From Candidatus Kapaibacterium sp. (GTDB taxonomy: Bacteria > Bacteroidota > Ignavibacteria > Kapaibacteriales > Kapaibacteriaceae), in the NCBI GenBank assembly GCA_030830285.1, contig JAURNF010000010.1:1-12634 (forward strand): a stretch of 12,634 bases of DNA. The letters are read 5' to 3'. Under the pieces are notes generated by a model that ran no database searches, had not been told where the DNA came from, and saw nothing but the letters and a program-made list of their open reading frames with translations. The position numbers were made by a program, and so were the translations under genes. Below, piece by piece: positions 1 to 7,296 of the stretch. The first letter of the stretch is position 1. Every line of letters starts with the position of its first letter.

Positions 1-111
1 ATAGCGGTCTTCAATGCCGGTACCATCGAGCACATCGGAACGCATGCTGCGTTACTCGATGAGTCCCCACGGTACCGACATTGGTGCGACCTACAGTTTA
101 TTGATTCCTGA
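1..111 (+). CDS. ABC exporter ATPase/permease, C-terminal end only (partial)
   Basis: Frame 1 is open from the first base to a TGA at 109-111 and gives 36 residues. The peptide starts IAVFNAGTIEHIGTHAALL and continues through a Tyr-containing stretch to LQFIDS. This matches the end of the nucleotide-binding domain of MsbA-type exporters, where the H-loop is followed by a strand reading roughly I-x-V-hydrophobic-x-x-G-x-I-x-E-x-GTH-x-x-LL, a Tyr about ten residues on, and a final Q-F. The catalytic Walker and signature motifs lie upstream, outside the window. The family would couple ATP hydrolysis to export of a lipid, peptide or drug across the inner membrane; the substrate cannot be told. 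It converges on the giant secreted-protein gene with a 14-bp gap. The family call is fairly safe despite the short length because the GTH-x-x-LL pattern is in the expected place relative to the C-terminus. Confidence 0.8.
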   Translation: MAVFNAGTIEHIGTHAALLDESPRYRHWCDLQFIDS

Positions 112-125
112 GTGCTGCTGTCTTG

Positions 126-377
126 TTAGTGCACGATCACTACCGGAACACTTCCGACGATTCCGTAGTCATCGCTGAGCACTACCGAATAGTGACCAGA
201 TGGGAATTCGGCTACTTCAAACGACAGACCTTGAATGCCGACGGCGACATCACCTTGATATACGGTTGCGACGCGCTGACCAAGAGCATCGACGAGGAAT
301 GCTTCGATACGTGACGGACGCTGAATGGCTAACGGAACCACGCAGGCTTCGCGAGCTGGGTTCGGCGCTGCATCCAT
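126..377 (-). other. T9SS type A sorting domain (C-terminal part of the giant protein)
   Basis: The last 80 or so residues follow the type A pattern. PNP at residues 2083-2085 is followed by a strand ending in a hydrophobic/Pro segment, then a V-D-x-x-G-Q-R-V turn (seen as VDALGQRVATVYQG), a G-x-x-x-x-x-F-E-V-A-x-x-x-S-G-x-Y strand pair (FPSGHYSVVLS), and a final hydrophobic strand ending VVIVH. In characterised T9SS substrates this domain directs passage through the outer-membrane translocon and is usually cleaved. Its presence implies that the organism encodes PorU/SprA-type machinery elsewhere; none is in this window. Confidence 0.88.
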
Positions 378-3300
378 CATCGAAATGCGGTACCGAAGCG
401 CTGTTTCAAGTTCTTCATGCTGCCCTTGCTCGGCTACAGAAGTCGGCTGATTTCCAAATGGTACTGCCACGAGTTCGCCATTTGGCAGGAGCTTCATCGC
501 ACGCACAACTGCATTCAGACGAGCTGGGCCAAGCTGGAGACCGTTACGATACACCTGCTTGTTCTGACGCACCGAATCGAGTTCCTGCGTAGCAATGTAA
601 AACACCTTGTTCGGACCGATTGTCGTACTCATCGACCAGATCGAACGCCTCGCGTCATAGAACACTGGCTTGTTACGATGGATCTTCCATGAAGAAGGTG
701 GCTCATTAATCGACCCAGTGCACGAGACGAGGGCATGATCTGAACCTCCGGCAGCCGCATGGTCAACGCTGTTAATCATAGCAAAGAACGTCCCATCTTC
801 GTTGAGATCAGCTTCTACATGACGATACACGCCGGGCGCATCACCGATATCGAGTGTCGTCGATTTCTGCCATGTTCCATTGCGCAACGTGTAGATATCG
901 AGAGCTCGCATAAACTCACTCGTCGAATCGGCATAGGTCCGTCCGAAGAGGAACGCTGCATCTACTCCATTTGATACAAGCTCTACATCTGATATGGTTG
1001 TCGATGCATCAACTGAGGTTACAGCTGACACAGTTGATGATCCATCCTCAGACACAACAGCCGAGTATACGGTATGCGCTGAGCTTGATGACCTTCCATC
1101 ATTAATCCACGTTACGAGGTACGTTCCATTTTTGAGAGCTGTGATGTTTACATCACGATCAGATCCTGACAAACGGCTTATCAATCGCGCATCCCCAAAC
1201 TGCCAACCGGTGTTCGTTTTGAAGATCCGGCGAACATACACGTCAGAGTATGTCGAATCCGGTTCGAGCGCAGGCCATGCAATCATAGCATTCGTGCTAT
1301 CATGCGCTGCAGCCAAGCATGGCTTACCGTCGATCATTTCTCGAGAGACATCAGTGATATCTGGCAATTGCTGGACCTTCTTTGTCGAAGCATCGTAGAA
1401 TGCTGCGTGGATGTTCTCAGTCTTGAGAAGGTCGTAGTAACTGTACTGGCCATAGGCACGGCCAGCATCACGGTCGTTTTGGAGCCACGCGACGAACGCA
1501 CTGCCACCGTTACCGATAAGGGTCACAGCGGGATCGTGCATAGCATTACGATTCGCCGAGATCAGGACAGCTGGTTGAAGAACGTGCGTTTTTGTATTCA
1601 AACTTGAGAGTACCAGGCGACCTGAGTTGTCAAGGCCTGTATGCTCGAGGTGAACCGACACCAGCGCGTTCGAGTTCGCTGAGAGCGCAGGAGCAGGACG
1701 GTAGTATGGTGTCTCATCAGGAAGCTTAGCAATCGGTTTGATTGATTGCGTTCGCTCGCCCTTCGGACGTTCCACAGATGCGAAGATTGACTCCCATGGC
1801 TCCGAGAACACAGGGAATGATGGCATGACAGCCGGTGACCACCACTGATAGAGTCTACCGCGGAAGACATCAATCTTGATAAGTCCCCACAACATCGAGA
1901 TCTCAAGATTAAACCAGACGCTCGGGTTCATTGTCTGTGGGTAGAGCAACGAACCTCGATGGTTGATTGCACCGTAATAGGTCGTGCCGGCTGCGAACAG
2001 ATTATCGTTCGTAATTGTAGCCCCAACACCAAAGATTCCGGTGAAGAAACTCAGCTCAAGGCCCCCGCCACCAGTCAACGTGAGTCCAACTGCTTGACTT
2101 GTTGGAAACTCATTTGGCTCCGTGTTTTGGGTTGGCACTGCACTCTCATTGATATGGACGAGAGATCCCGACTCTTCAGTTCCAATGTTGATCGTAGACA
2201 CTTGCTTGATTGAGCCACCAACGACGAATAGCGGCTTGACCTTTACCATGCCACCGGTAGCCTCTTCCGTCGCATCACCTACCAGTTCACCGATCACTTC
2301 ACCGATTTCCTTGATGAACTCGGCCATACCGCTGTTGGCGGAGAAGTTTGACGTCCAAAGTGAACGAACACGCAACTCGCGGTTCTGTACACTTGTTTCC
2401 GCTTCATCAGCAAGTGTTGACTGTTCGAATCGATACAGTGCGCTGAACTCACCACTTGTCTCGCCATCAGCTGCTGTGTTCTTGTAACTGATATTTGCGC
2501 CACCGAAGAGACTCACGCTTGGTGTCCAGAACTCATCACTCGGATCTCCACCCCGCATACTGAATTGCTTCGTTGCCGGGTTGTAAGATGCCTTTATCAC
2601 AAGGTCGGTGTTCAAATCATTAAGTGCCGACACGATACCAGTCTGGACACTACCAAAGAGCGGTGCTACTACTGAGTACGTAGAAGCAGGCATCGGAATT
2701 GAGACCTTGACCGGCACCGAGGTACTCGTTGCAGTACCGTCCAACGTTGCAACAGTACCATTGAGCCAGTCTGCACGTGGGAGCATGCTGATGCTCGTTC
2801 GCTGAATCTTGGTCGGCCTATTCGCCCCGGTGAACTGATATCCGAATGCAATCGGGACAATTGTTCTATCGCGCGCAACGTATGGCCAAGGATACTGCGC
2901 AACATCTCGACTCATCGTGAAGACTGACGTTGTATCAACCGTGTCCCTTGATACCGGCACGATCGAGAACGTATCAAGCACATTACCAGTCGAACTCGTG
3001 AACGTAAAACGTAGATAATCAATGAATGATGAAGCAGGTTCAAGGCGGAAGTTGTAATAGTCTTGCATCACTGGCGCACTTGATGAACCTGCCAAGACGG
3101 ACTGCTCGAATCCAGTTGAATCTGCGAAGATTGGCTGATCAGGAAACTCAATCATTGCAACCGGGAACTTGTACAGTTGATCAAGTGCAACACTTGTTCC
3201 AGTCTGTTCCTTCCGGATCCAACGTACGTGCAGCGCCAACGATGACACAGTATCAAATGGATTAAGGTTAATAGCCGCACGAGTGCGAGCAGACGCTGGA

Positions 3301-6300
3301 AGTGTCTGATTTGCCGGATAACTATACTTAGCTGGAACTTCAGTCGTAAATGTGCCAAACTGCTCACTGAAACCAACGATACCAACCTCCAGAGAGTCGC
3401 CAACCGCCGAACGAGAAGTGACAAATGCAGCAGGATTGAAATTCGCTACAAGCTGCGTTACAGGAGCTCTTCCCTGCTGAAACGGACCCCATCCCTTTGA
3501 TGAAAATACCCAATTGGTTTGCGATGGGTCATTGAGCACACGCGGCACATCAATTCGGCCAAGCGTATCAACGGCAGGTGGCGGCTGTGTACAAGCCTGC
3601 GTCCGAAGTATACCCGTCACGATGTATGGAGCGTTGTCTGGATCTAATTGATTGAAATCGTACTGTGGGAACCAGATTGTGTCAAGTCGCGGACGCTGTG
3701 AAGCAAACGTGTATGCTCTTCGACCGAACTTGTCGATGAATGAGACCGAATCGATCTCGAATAGTCCATTCACGTTTGTCAGATACATCGACTGCGACAA
3801 CGTGAGTGCCGTCGTATCAGTAACACGATAGGAAGGATACGAGAACCCAAGAGGAATAGACAAGACTGGTGAAGAAACGAGCGACATCGGGGCAGTTGCA
3901 ACAACACCATCGATTGGCAGTGTCATCGCCTCTGAAAACAGAGCATAACGAATCTGCGCTGTTGACAGCGGAAGCTTCGTTACCGTATACATCGTATCGG
4001 CAATCACACCAGTAGCTGCATTCCCCGCGGTAGGACGTACTGTATGTTGATCAATGATCGCACCGGAACAATCAAGCACCTGCAGCTGCACAGAATCGAT
4101 TGGGAGAGCACTACTGTATCCAACGCCTGATGCACTCGGTGACCATGCGAACTTCATGTCAACAATATCAGTTGAACCCTGATGCACTGGAGTTGGATCG
4201 TTCGATACCGGCACCGTTCGCGTGTTGATCTTTTGTGTTGATGCAGAGAGTTGCGGTGGAATGGAGACTATTTGACGCGTGTATCGCACTCCCCCGAGTG
4301 GACCGCCATCGGAGAGATACGTCACCTGAAGTGACGATGTGTTAAATGCGCGGAACGAGAATGGCGTTGAAACAGTGAGTTGCGCATCGTATGATGTTCG
4401 GTATGGCACTGCTACCCAAATCGAGTCAATCACCGCACCGCGATCATCGAACGACATTACGGTAATCGCTGTCGTTTGCGCTGGGATTCGCGAGAACGTG
4501 AAAGTTGGTGTATACGGCACCACACCACGAATCAGCTTCGACGAGGGATCTACATTCCACGTCAACCGAAGTGTGTCGATAGGTGCCGACGATGTCATCG
4601 CGAGTGAATCAGGAGCTGTATTGATGAGTCGGACAATCTCCGCTCCATTGTCATTTGTGGTAGGAGTGATTGCAGACACCACAACTTTCGCGTTAACTGG
4701 AAGCAGGCCTGGGTTGACAAACCACGAAACCGAATTTGAACCAGGTGGCACCGCAAACTGCTGTTGTGCGACGGGCGTGAGATCCTTCATACCGAGAACA
4801 GCAAACTTTATCTCTGTTGCATCAGGCGTGATGTTCGACAGCGTAAATGTCAGGTTCGCTGAACGGGTGACGGTGAAGGCAGTGTCTAATCCCGGAACGG
4901 ATGACAACACACCCGGCGGAGGCACCATGATGATTGCACGTGTCAGCTTTGTATCACGTGTCGTATCGCTACCCCGCACAATCAGACGCTCGAATGTTAC
5001 TGCTGCGGTTAGTGGCAAACCTGATACTTGTACCTGGCCACGGTTATAGTCTGATGATCCGAATACATAACTCGAATCCGGCCAATACACGATTGAATCC
5101 CGAGATGCAACGCCTGAGAGATCCACATATACCGAACTCGTGAGTGGTGCTGATGGATTTAGCGTGTCGATGACAGTGAACAGACCAAGAACCTTGTCAG
5201 GCTTTGTACCCGTTACTGGTCGGATGTCGGTGATAGCAGGTGTTATGGTTGCAGAGTCACGTTGTGTGAACGGACCCCATGTATCTGCCACGAGGTAGAA
5301 CGTACTTGTATCACGCACATCGAACTGATAATCAAACTCTACAGGATCATCGTTGATGTCATTCTGAAATGTTGAGCGAATGAAATACGAACCAACAGCT
5401 AGATCCTTGACATTGAAGGTTAGCTGTCCAGAACGGACATAGTTGGGAGTCGTCGTATTGTACTGAGCTTGTTGCAGCTGCGTGCCAGATGCTGTTGTGA
5501 GAAGCATCGTCAACGTTGTGATGCGCTGTGGAAGACTGTCAAGAACAACCGTGTCGAGTTTGTTCTGGCCAAAGATCATCGGCAATGTGTCGTTGAACCG
5601 GTAGACAGGAGCTGTCTGTGAGGTTACAATCGTAATGGGATAGCTCGTCGTGGAGCTCTGCTCAGCAAACGTTCCATAGACAGCTGTAACAACAAGGCTC
5701 GAGCCAGCGGAAACGTCACGCATGTTGTACACAAAGTGCATGCTGTCTTGCTGTGTGTTATACGTCCGTGAAACGGTCACTGGCGAACGAAACTCACCAA
5801 ACGGAGTAATGTACTGGATCGACCACTGTACACTTAGACAGGCTGGTCCTAGGCCTTGTACGACAAACGTGTTTTGTACATCCACGGCTGTACGGAACGG
5901 TCCGAATCCGGCACTTGCGCTTACGATCGGAGCAGGAATGGAGTCAGGAACAATTTGCTCTGGCACGGTGTATCCACCGGGAGGTTCGAGAGCGTACCTA
6001 ATCGATGCACGCAGACGCAACGCACCAGGGTACTTCTGCGTTGAATATGTGAGAGTACCTTGTGTAAGCGCAGTTCCATTGACGGTGTTCGTTGCCACAA
6101 CTGTTCCTGCTGGATCAACGAGAGCCAACGTTGCCTGGGTTGTGTTCGCTGGAAGATTCGTGACGTTGTACGTCGCTGTATGCGGGTATCCGATACGAAC
6201 GGGAGCAAAGTTGTTGCTGGCTGTATAAGAAACTGGTGGTGCAGCAATCGTGATTGGCTCGACTCGACCAACTGTGTACGGTGACCCAGAATTCGTAGGA

Positions 6301-6611
6301 CGCAAATAGGCGGTGAGAACCAACTGTGGTTCTGGCGTCCACGGCAGAATGCTCATGTTGACGGAAAACGTTGTGCGCGATCCGGTCTGCGAAGCCCACG
6401 TACGAGTTGTTGTTCCACTCACACTTGTGATCTGGAACGTTACACTGTCGACCCTTGTATAAGGGTCAGTGGCAGCAACAGAGAACACATTCTGTATTGA
6501 TTGCCCCTGTGCGAAGGGACCATATCCTGCAGATGCTGTAACAGTGACCTGTGCAAGTGCAGATTGCGCCACAATCAGCGCCACAAACAACATCGTAAAC
6601 AGTCGGATCAT
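126..6611 (-). CDS. Giant modular secreted protein with T9SS type A C-terminal sorting domain
   Basis: The protein has 2161 residues from the ATG at 6609-6611. That start is chosen because AAGGGGAG lies 6 bases upstream and it directly yields a signal peptide (residues 1-20, MIRLF then a hydrophobic core, cleavage after ALA|Q); a TTG further out would add eight residues ahead of it. Residues about 21-1320 are Thr/Ser-rich, beta-strand-like modules of roughly 100 residues, often separated by Pro-Pro linkers. Several open with G-P-F (29-33, 235-239, 445-448, 1041-1044) or the variant FAPV (135-138). Residues about 1320-1600 form a different region: an acidic amphipathic helix near 1429-1455, then a Gly- and aromatic-rich stretch. 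Residues about 1630-2060 resemble a beta-propeller, with recurring A/V-x-W strands at Trp 1709, 1779 and 1835. Residues about 2079-2161 are a sorting domain beginning A-PNP-A. It is probably exported by Sec, crosses the outer membrane by T9SS and is anchored or released. No catalytic motif was recognised; adhesion or a surface-layer role is only a guess. Few cysteines are present. Confidence 0.9.
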   Translation of the reverse strand: MIRLFTMLFVALIVAQSALAQVTVTASAGYGPFAQGQSIQNVFSVAATDPYTRVDSVTFQITSVSGTTTRTWASQTGSRTTFSVNMSILPWTPEPQLVLTAYLRPTNSGSPYTVGRVEPITIAAPPVSYTASNNFAPVRIGYPHTATYNVTNLPANTTQATLALVDPAGTVVATNTVNGTALTQGTLTYSTQKYPGALRLRASIRYALEPPGGYTVPEQIVPDSIPAPIVSASAGFGPFRTAVDVQNTFVVQGLGPACLSVQWSIQYITPFGEFRSPVTVSRTYNTQQDSMHFVYNMRDVSAGSSLVVTAVYGTFAEQSSTTSYPITIVTSQTAPVYRFNDTLPMIFGQNKLDTVVLDSLPQRITTLTMLLTTASGTQLQQAQYNTTTPNYVRSGQLTFNVKDLAVGSYFIRSTFQNDINDDPVEFDYQFDVRDTSTFYLVADTWGPFTQRDSATITPAITDIRPVTGTKPDKVLGLFTVIDTLNPSAPLTSSVYVDLSGVASRDSIVYWPDSSYVFGSSDYNRGQVQVSGLPLTAAVTFERLIVRGSDTTRDTKLTRAIIMVPPPGVLSSVPGLDTAFTVTRSANLTFTLSNITPDATEIKFAVLGMKDLTPVAQQQFAVPPGSNSVSWFVNPGLLPVNAKVVVSAITPTTNDNGAEIVRLINTAPDSLAMTSSAPIDTLRLTWNVDPSSKLIRGVVPYTPTFTFSRIPAQTTAITVMSFDDRGAVIDSIWVAVPYRTSYDAQLTVSTPFSFRAFNTSSLQVTYLSDGGPLGGVRYTRQIVSIPPQLSASTQKINTRTVPVSNDPTPVHQGSTDIVDMKFAWSPSASGVGYSSALPIDSVQLQVLDCSGAIIDQHTVRPTAGNAATGVIADTMYTVTKLPLSTAQIRYALFSEAMTLPIDGVVATAPMSLVSSPVLSIPLGFSYPSYRVTDTTALTLSQSMYLTNVNGLFEIDSVSFIDKFGRRAYTFASQRPRLDTIWFPQYDFNQLDPDNAPYIVTGILRTQACTQPPPAVDTLGRIDVPRVLNDPSQTNWVFSSKGWGPFQQGRAPVTQLVANFNPAAFVTSRSAVGDSLEVGIVGFSEQFGTFTTEVPAKYSYPANQTLPASARTRAAINLNPFDTVSSLALHVRWIRKEQTGTSVALDQLYKFPVAMIEFPDQPIFADSTGFEQSVLAGSSSAPVMQDYYNFRLEPASSFIDYLRFTFTSSTGNVLDTFSIVPVSRDTVDTTSVFTMSRDVAQYPWPYVARDRTIVPIAFGYQFTGANRPTKIQRTSISMLPRADWLNGTVATLDGTATSTSVPVKVSIPMPASTYSVVAPLFGSVQTGIVSALNDLNTDLVIKASYNPATKQFSMRGGDPSDEFWTPSVSLFGGANISYKNTAADGETSGEFSALYRFEQSTLADEAETSVQNRELRVRSLWTSNFSANSGMAEFIKEIGEVIGELVGDATEEATGGMVKVKPLFVVGGSIKQVSTINIGTEESGSLVHINESAVPTQNTEPNEFPTSQAVGLTLTGGGGLELSFFTGIFGVGATITNDNLFAAGTTYYGAINHRGSLLYPQTMNPSVWFNLEISMLWGLIKIDVFRGRLYQWWSPAVMPSFPVFSEPWESIFASVERPKGERTQSIKPIAKLPDETPYYRPAPALSANSNALVSVHLEHTGLDNSGRLVLSSLNTKTHVLQPAVLISANRNAMHDPAVTLIGNGGSAFVAWLQNDRDAGRAYGQYSYYDLLKTENIHAAFYDASTKKVQQLPDITDVSREMIDGKPCLAAAHDSTNAMIAWPALEPDSTYSDVYVRRIFKTNTGWQFGDARLISRLSGSDRDVNITALKNGTYLVTWINDGRSSSSAHTVYSAVVSEDGSSTVSAVTSVDASTTISDVELVSNGVDAAFLFGRTYADSTSEFMRALDIYTLRNGTWQKSTTLDIGDAPGVYRHVEADLNEDGTFFAMINSVDHAAAGGSDHALVSCTGSINEPPSSWKIHRNKPVFYDARRSIWSMSTTIGPNKVFYIATQELDSVRQNKQVYRNGLQLGPARLNAVVRAMKLLPNGELVAVPFGNQPTSVAEQGQHEELETALRYRISMMDAAPNPAREACVVPLAIQRPSRIEAFLVDALGQRVATVYQGDVAVGIQGLSFEVAEFPSGHYSVVLSDDYGIVGSVPVVIVH
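3480..6527 (-). repeat. Dispersed G-P-F module-start motif inside the giant secreted protein
   Basis: A short motif recurs at the start of several modules: SAGYGPFAQGQ (6513-6527 for the GYGPF core), SAGFGPFRTAV (5895-5909), TWGPFTQRD (5268-5279) and GWGPFQQGR (3480-3491). A FAPVRIG variant occurs with its F codon at 6207-6209. Residue spacing is 106, 100, then 210, then 596, so the motif sits on a grid of about 100 residues and has been lost or altered in some modules. Each is followed by a strand rich in V/T/F and, about 20 residues later, an L-P-x-x-T-T or I-P-A-x-T-T segment. The copies differ widely at DNA level, so this is an old protein-level repeat and not a recent tandem duplication. 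Confidence 0.65.
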
Positions 6612-6617
6612 GATCCA

Positions 6618-6625
6618 CTCCCCTT
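6618..6625 (-). promoter_or_regulatory. Shine-Dalgarno site of the giant secreted-protein gene
   Basis: On the minus strand AAGGGGAG lies 6 bases before the ATG at 6609-6611. This is a strong ribosome binding site and is the main reason for choosing that start over the upstream TTG at 6633-6635. No convincing TAnnTTTG promoter was found for this gene in 6612-6710; the closest match, TAATTTCG, has one mismatch and no TTTG at the right distance. Confidence 0.7.
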
Positions 6626-6660
6626 GTGTAAGCAAACACGTAAGCGAAATTACGGTTGTA

Positions 6661-6691
6661 TTTGCCGTTTGATTCTAAACTCCTATATTTG
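6661..6691 (+). promoter_or_regulatory. Bacteroidetes-type promoter for the tRNA-Ala/tRNA-Asp unit
   Basis: TTTG at 6661-6664 and TATATTTG at 6684-6691 are separated by exactly 19 bases. This fits the -33 TTTG / -7 TAnnTTTG consensus described for the Bacteroidetes primary sigma factor. Transcription would begin a few bases after 6691, leaving a leader of roughly 12-15 bases before the tRNA at 6711, which suits a stable-RNA unit. The -7 box and its upstream flank, AAACTCCTATATTTG, recur exactly in front of nuoF. Confidence 0.75.
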
Positions 6692-6710
6692 TGCTCCGTT
6701 TTTCGTGAAC

Positions 6711-6783
6711 GGGCCCATAGCTCAGCTGGGAGAGCGCTTCAATGGCATTGAAGAGGTCAGCGGTTCGATCCCGCTTGGGTCCA
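6711..6783 (+). tRNA. tRNA-Ala, anticodon GGC
   Basis: The 73-nt sequence folds as a full cloverleaf. The acceptor is GGGCCCA (6711-6717) with TGGGTCC (6776-6782), containing one G-U pair. The D stem is GCTC/GAGC. The anticodon stem is CTTCA/TGAAG with loop ATGGCAT, giving anticodon GGC at 6744-6746, which reads GCC and GCU alanine codons. The variable loop is AGGTC, and the T arm is AGCGG/CCGCT with loop TTCGATC. The discriminator base is A at 6783. The next bases are CAC, so CCA is not encoded and must be added after transcription. Confidence 0.97.
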
Positions 6784-6799
6784 CACATAACGGTACAAT

Positions 6800-6874
6800 G
6801 GGATCGTAGCTCAGCTTGGTTAGAGCGCCGCCCTGTCAAGGCGGAGGTCGCGGGTTCGAGCCCCGTCGGTCCCG
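6800..6874 (+). tRNA. tRNA-Asp, anticodon GTC
   Basis: The 75-nt cloverleaf has acceptor GGGATCG (6800-6806) with CGGTCCC (6867-6873), D stem GCTC/GAGC with a 10-base loop, and anticodon stem CCGCC/GGCGG with loop CTGTCAA, giving GTC. The T arm is GCGGG/CCCGT with loop TTCGAGC. The discriminator G at 6874 is the expected identity base for tRNA-Asp. CCA is not encoded (CAT follows). It lies 16 bases after tRNA-Ala and is almost certainly co-transcribed with it. Confidence 0.97.
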
Positions 6875-6885
6875 CATCCCGTAGG

Positions 6886-6918
6886 AAACGCCCGGTTCGT
6901 AAGAGCTGGGCGTTTTTT
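6886..6918 (+). terminator. Rho-independent terminator after tRNA-Asp
   Basis: AAACGCCC (6886-6893) pairs perfectly with GGGCGTTT (6908-6915) across a 14-base loop, and the T run covers 6913-6918. It lies 11 bases after the tRNA-Asp gene. The last two T of the run are the first two bases of the TTA (minus-strand TAA) that ends the convergent small gene at 6917-6919. On the minus strand the hairpin is followed by only three T, so termination in that direction would be weaker. Confidence 0.88.
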
Positions 6919-7273
6919 ATTTATCGGAAGTACTACCGACGAACGAGTCATCCTCATTAGCAAACATGAAGTTGAACGACGTCATCGACCCATAGATCTT
7001 CGTGATGTAGCCCTGGAGCTTAATCTTCTCTCCTAGCTCTAAGTTCTTGTTCGCATTCACTTGCTGCTCCAAGACTCGCAGGTTGTCACGCATCATGACG
7101 ACCTTGTGCATGAATCGTTCCATCGAGATTTCATGCTGCTTTAAACTAGGCTCGCTCGGTTTGAAAATGACCGTCCCGTACTGCCACTTTGGCGCGAGCT
7201 CTGCGCTATGCTGACGTTCAAGTTCTGCCGTAAGCATCTGCGCCAACAGACGCAATTCATCACGTTCCATCAT
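6917..7273 (-). CDS. Small uncharacterised helical protein (118 aa)
   Basis: I do not recognise this family. The chosen start is the ATG at 7271-7273, since AAGGAG (7283-7288) lies 9 bases upstream; a second ATG follows at once at 7268-7270. An ATG at 7298-7300 overlaps the permease stop as ATGA and would add nine residues. The product (MMERDELRLLAQ to FVGSTSDK) has no signal peptide or membrane segment, so it is probably cytosolic. It seems to contain an N-terminal helix, a short beta stretch around KWQYGTVIFKP, then long charged helices with heptad-like leucines (VVMMRDNLRVLEQQV), ending near an aromatic strand SFNFMFA. It is the last gene of the minus-strand train and is tightly spaced behind an orphan ABC permease. 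Coding is likely from the good ribosome site and protein-like composition. No function is proposed. Confidence 0.75.
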   Translation of the reverse strand: MMERDELRLLAQMLTAELERQHSAELAPKWQYGTVIFKPSEPSLKQHEISMERFMHKVVMMRDNLRVLEQQVNANKNLELGEKIKLQGYITKIYGSMTSFNFMFANEDDSFVGSTSDK

Positions 7274-7282
7274 ATCGTGGTT

Positions 7283-7288
7283 CTCCTT
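7283..7288 (-). promoter_or_regulatory. Shine-Dalgarno site of the small uncharacterised gene
   Basis: AAGGAG on the minus strand lies inside the interval between the possible ATG at 7298-7300 and the ATG pair at 7268-7273. Its 9-base spacing to the ATG at 7271-7273 favours the shorter protein and argues against the long ORF reaching back to 7411, which would run over a hundred bases inside the permease gene. Confidence 0.65.
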
Positions 7289-7296
7289 GGTGTGGA

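Noticed and set aside
994..1398. Plus-strand 134-codon open frame opposite the propeller region
   Set aside because: Antisense shadow; the minus frame carries the continuous secreted protein through to its sorting domain.
4339..5049. Plus-strand 236-codon open frame opposite the giant gene
   Set aside because: It lies wholly antisense to a well-supported coding frame, its translation has no recognisable domain, and low stop density on the opposite strand explains it.
5722..6228. Plus-strand 168-codon open frame opposite the giant gene
   Set aside because: Antisense shadow within the beta-module region; no ribosome site or family resemblance.
6612..6635. TTG start eight codons upstream in the giant gene
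   Set aside because: It would place polar residues before the signal peptide and would make the strong AAGGGGAG site part of the coding sequence.
6612..6660. Possible minus-strand promoter TAATTTCG for the giant gene
   Set aside because: Mismatch in the TTTG part and no -33 element 19-21 bases upstream; a promoter must exist near here but I cannot place it.
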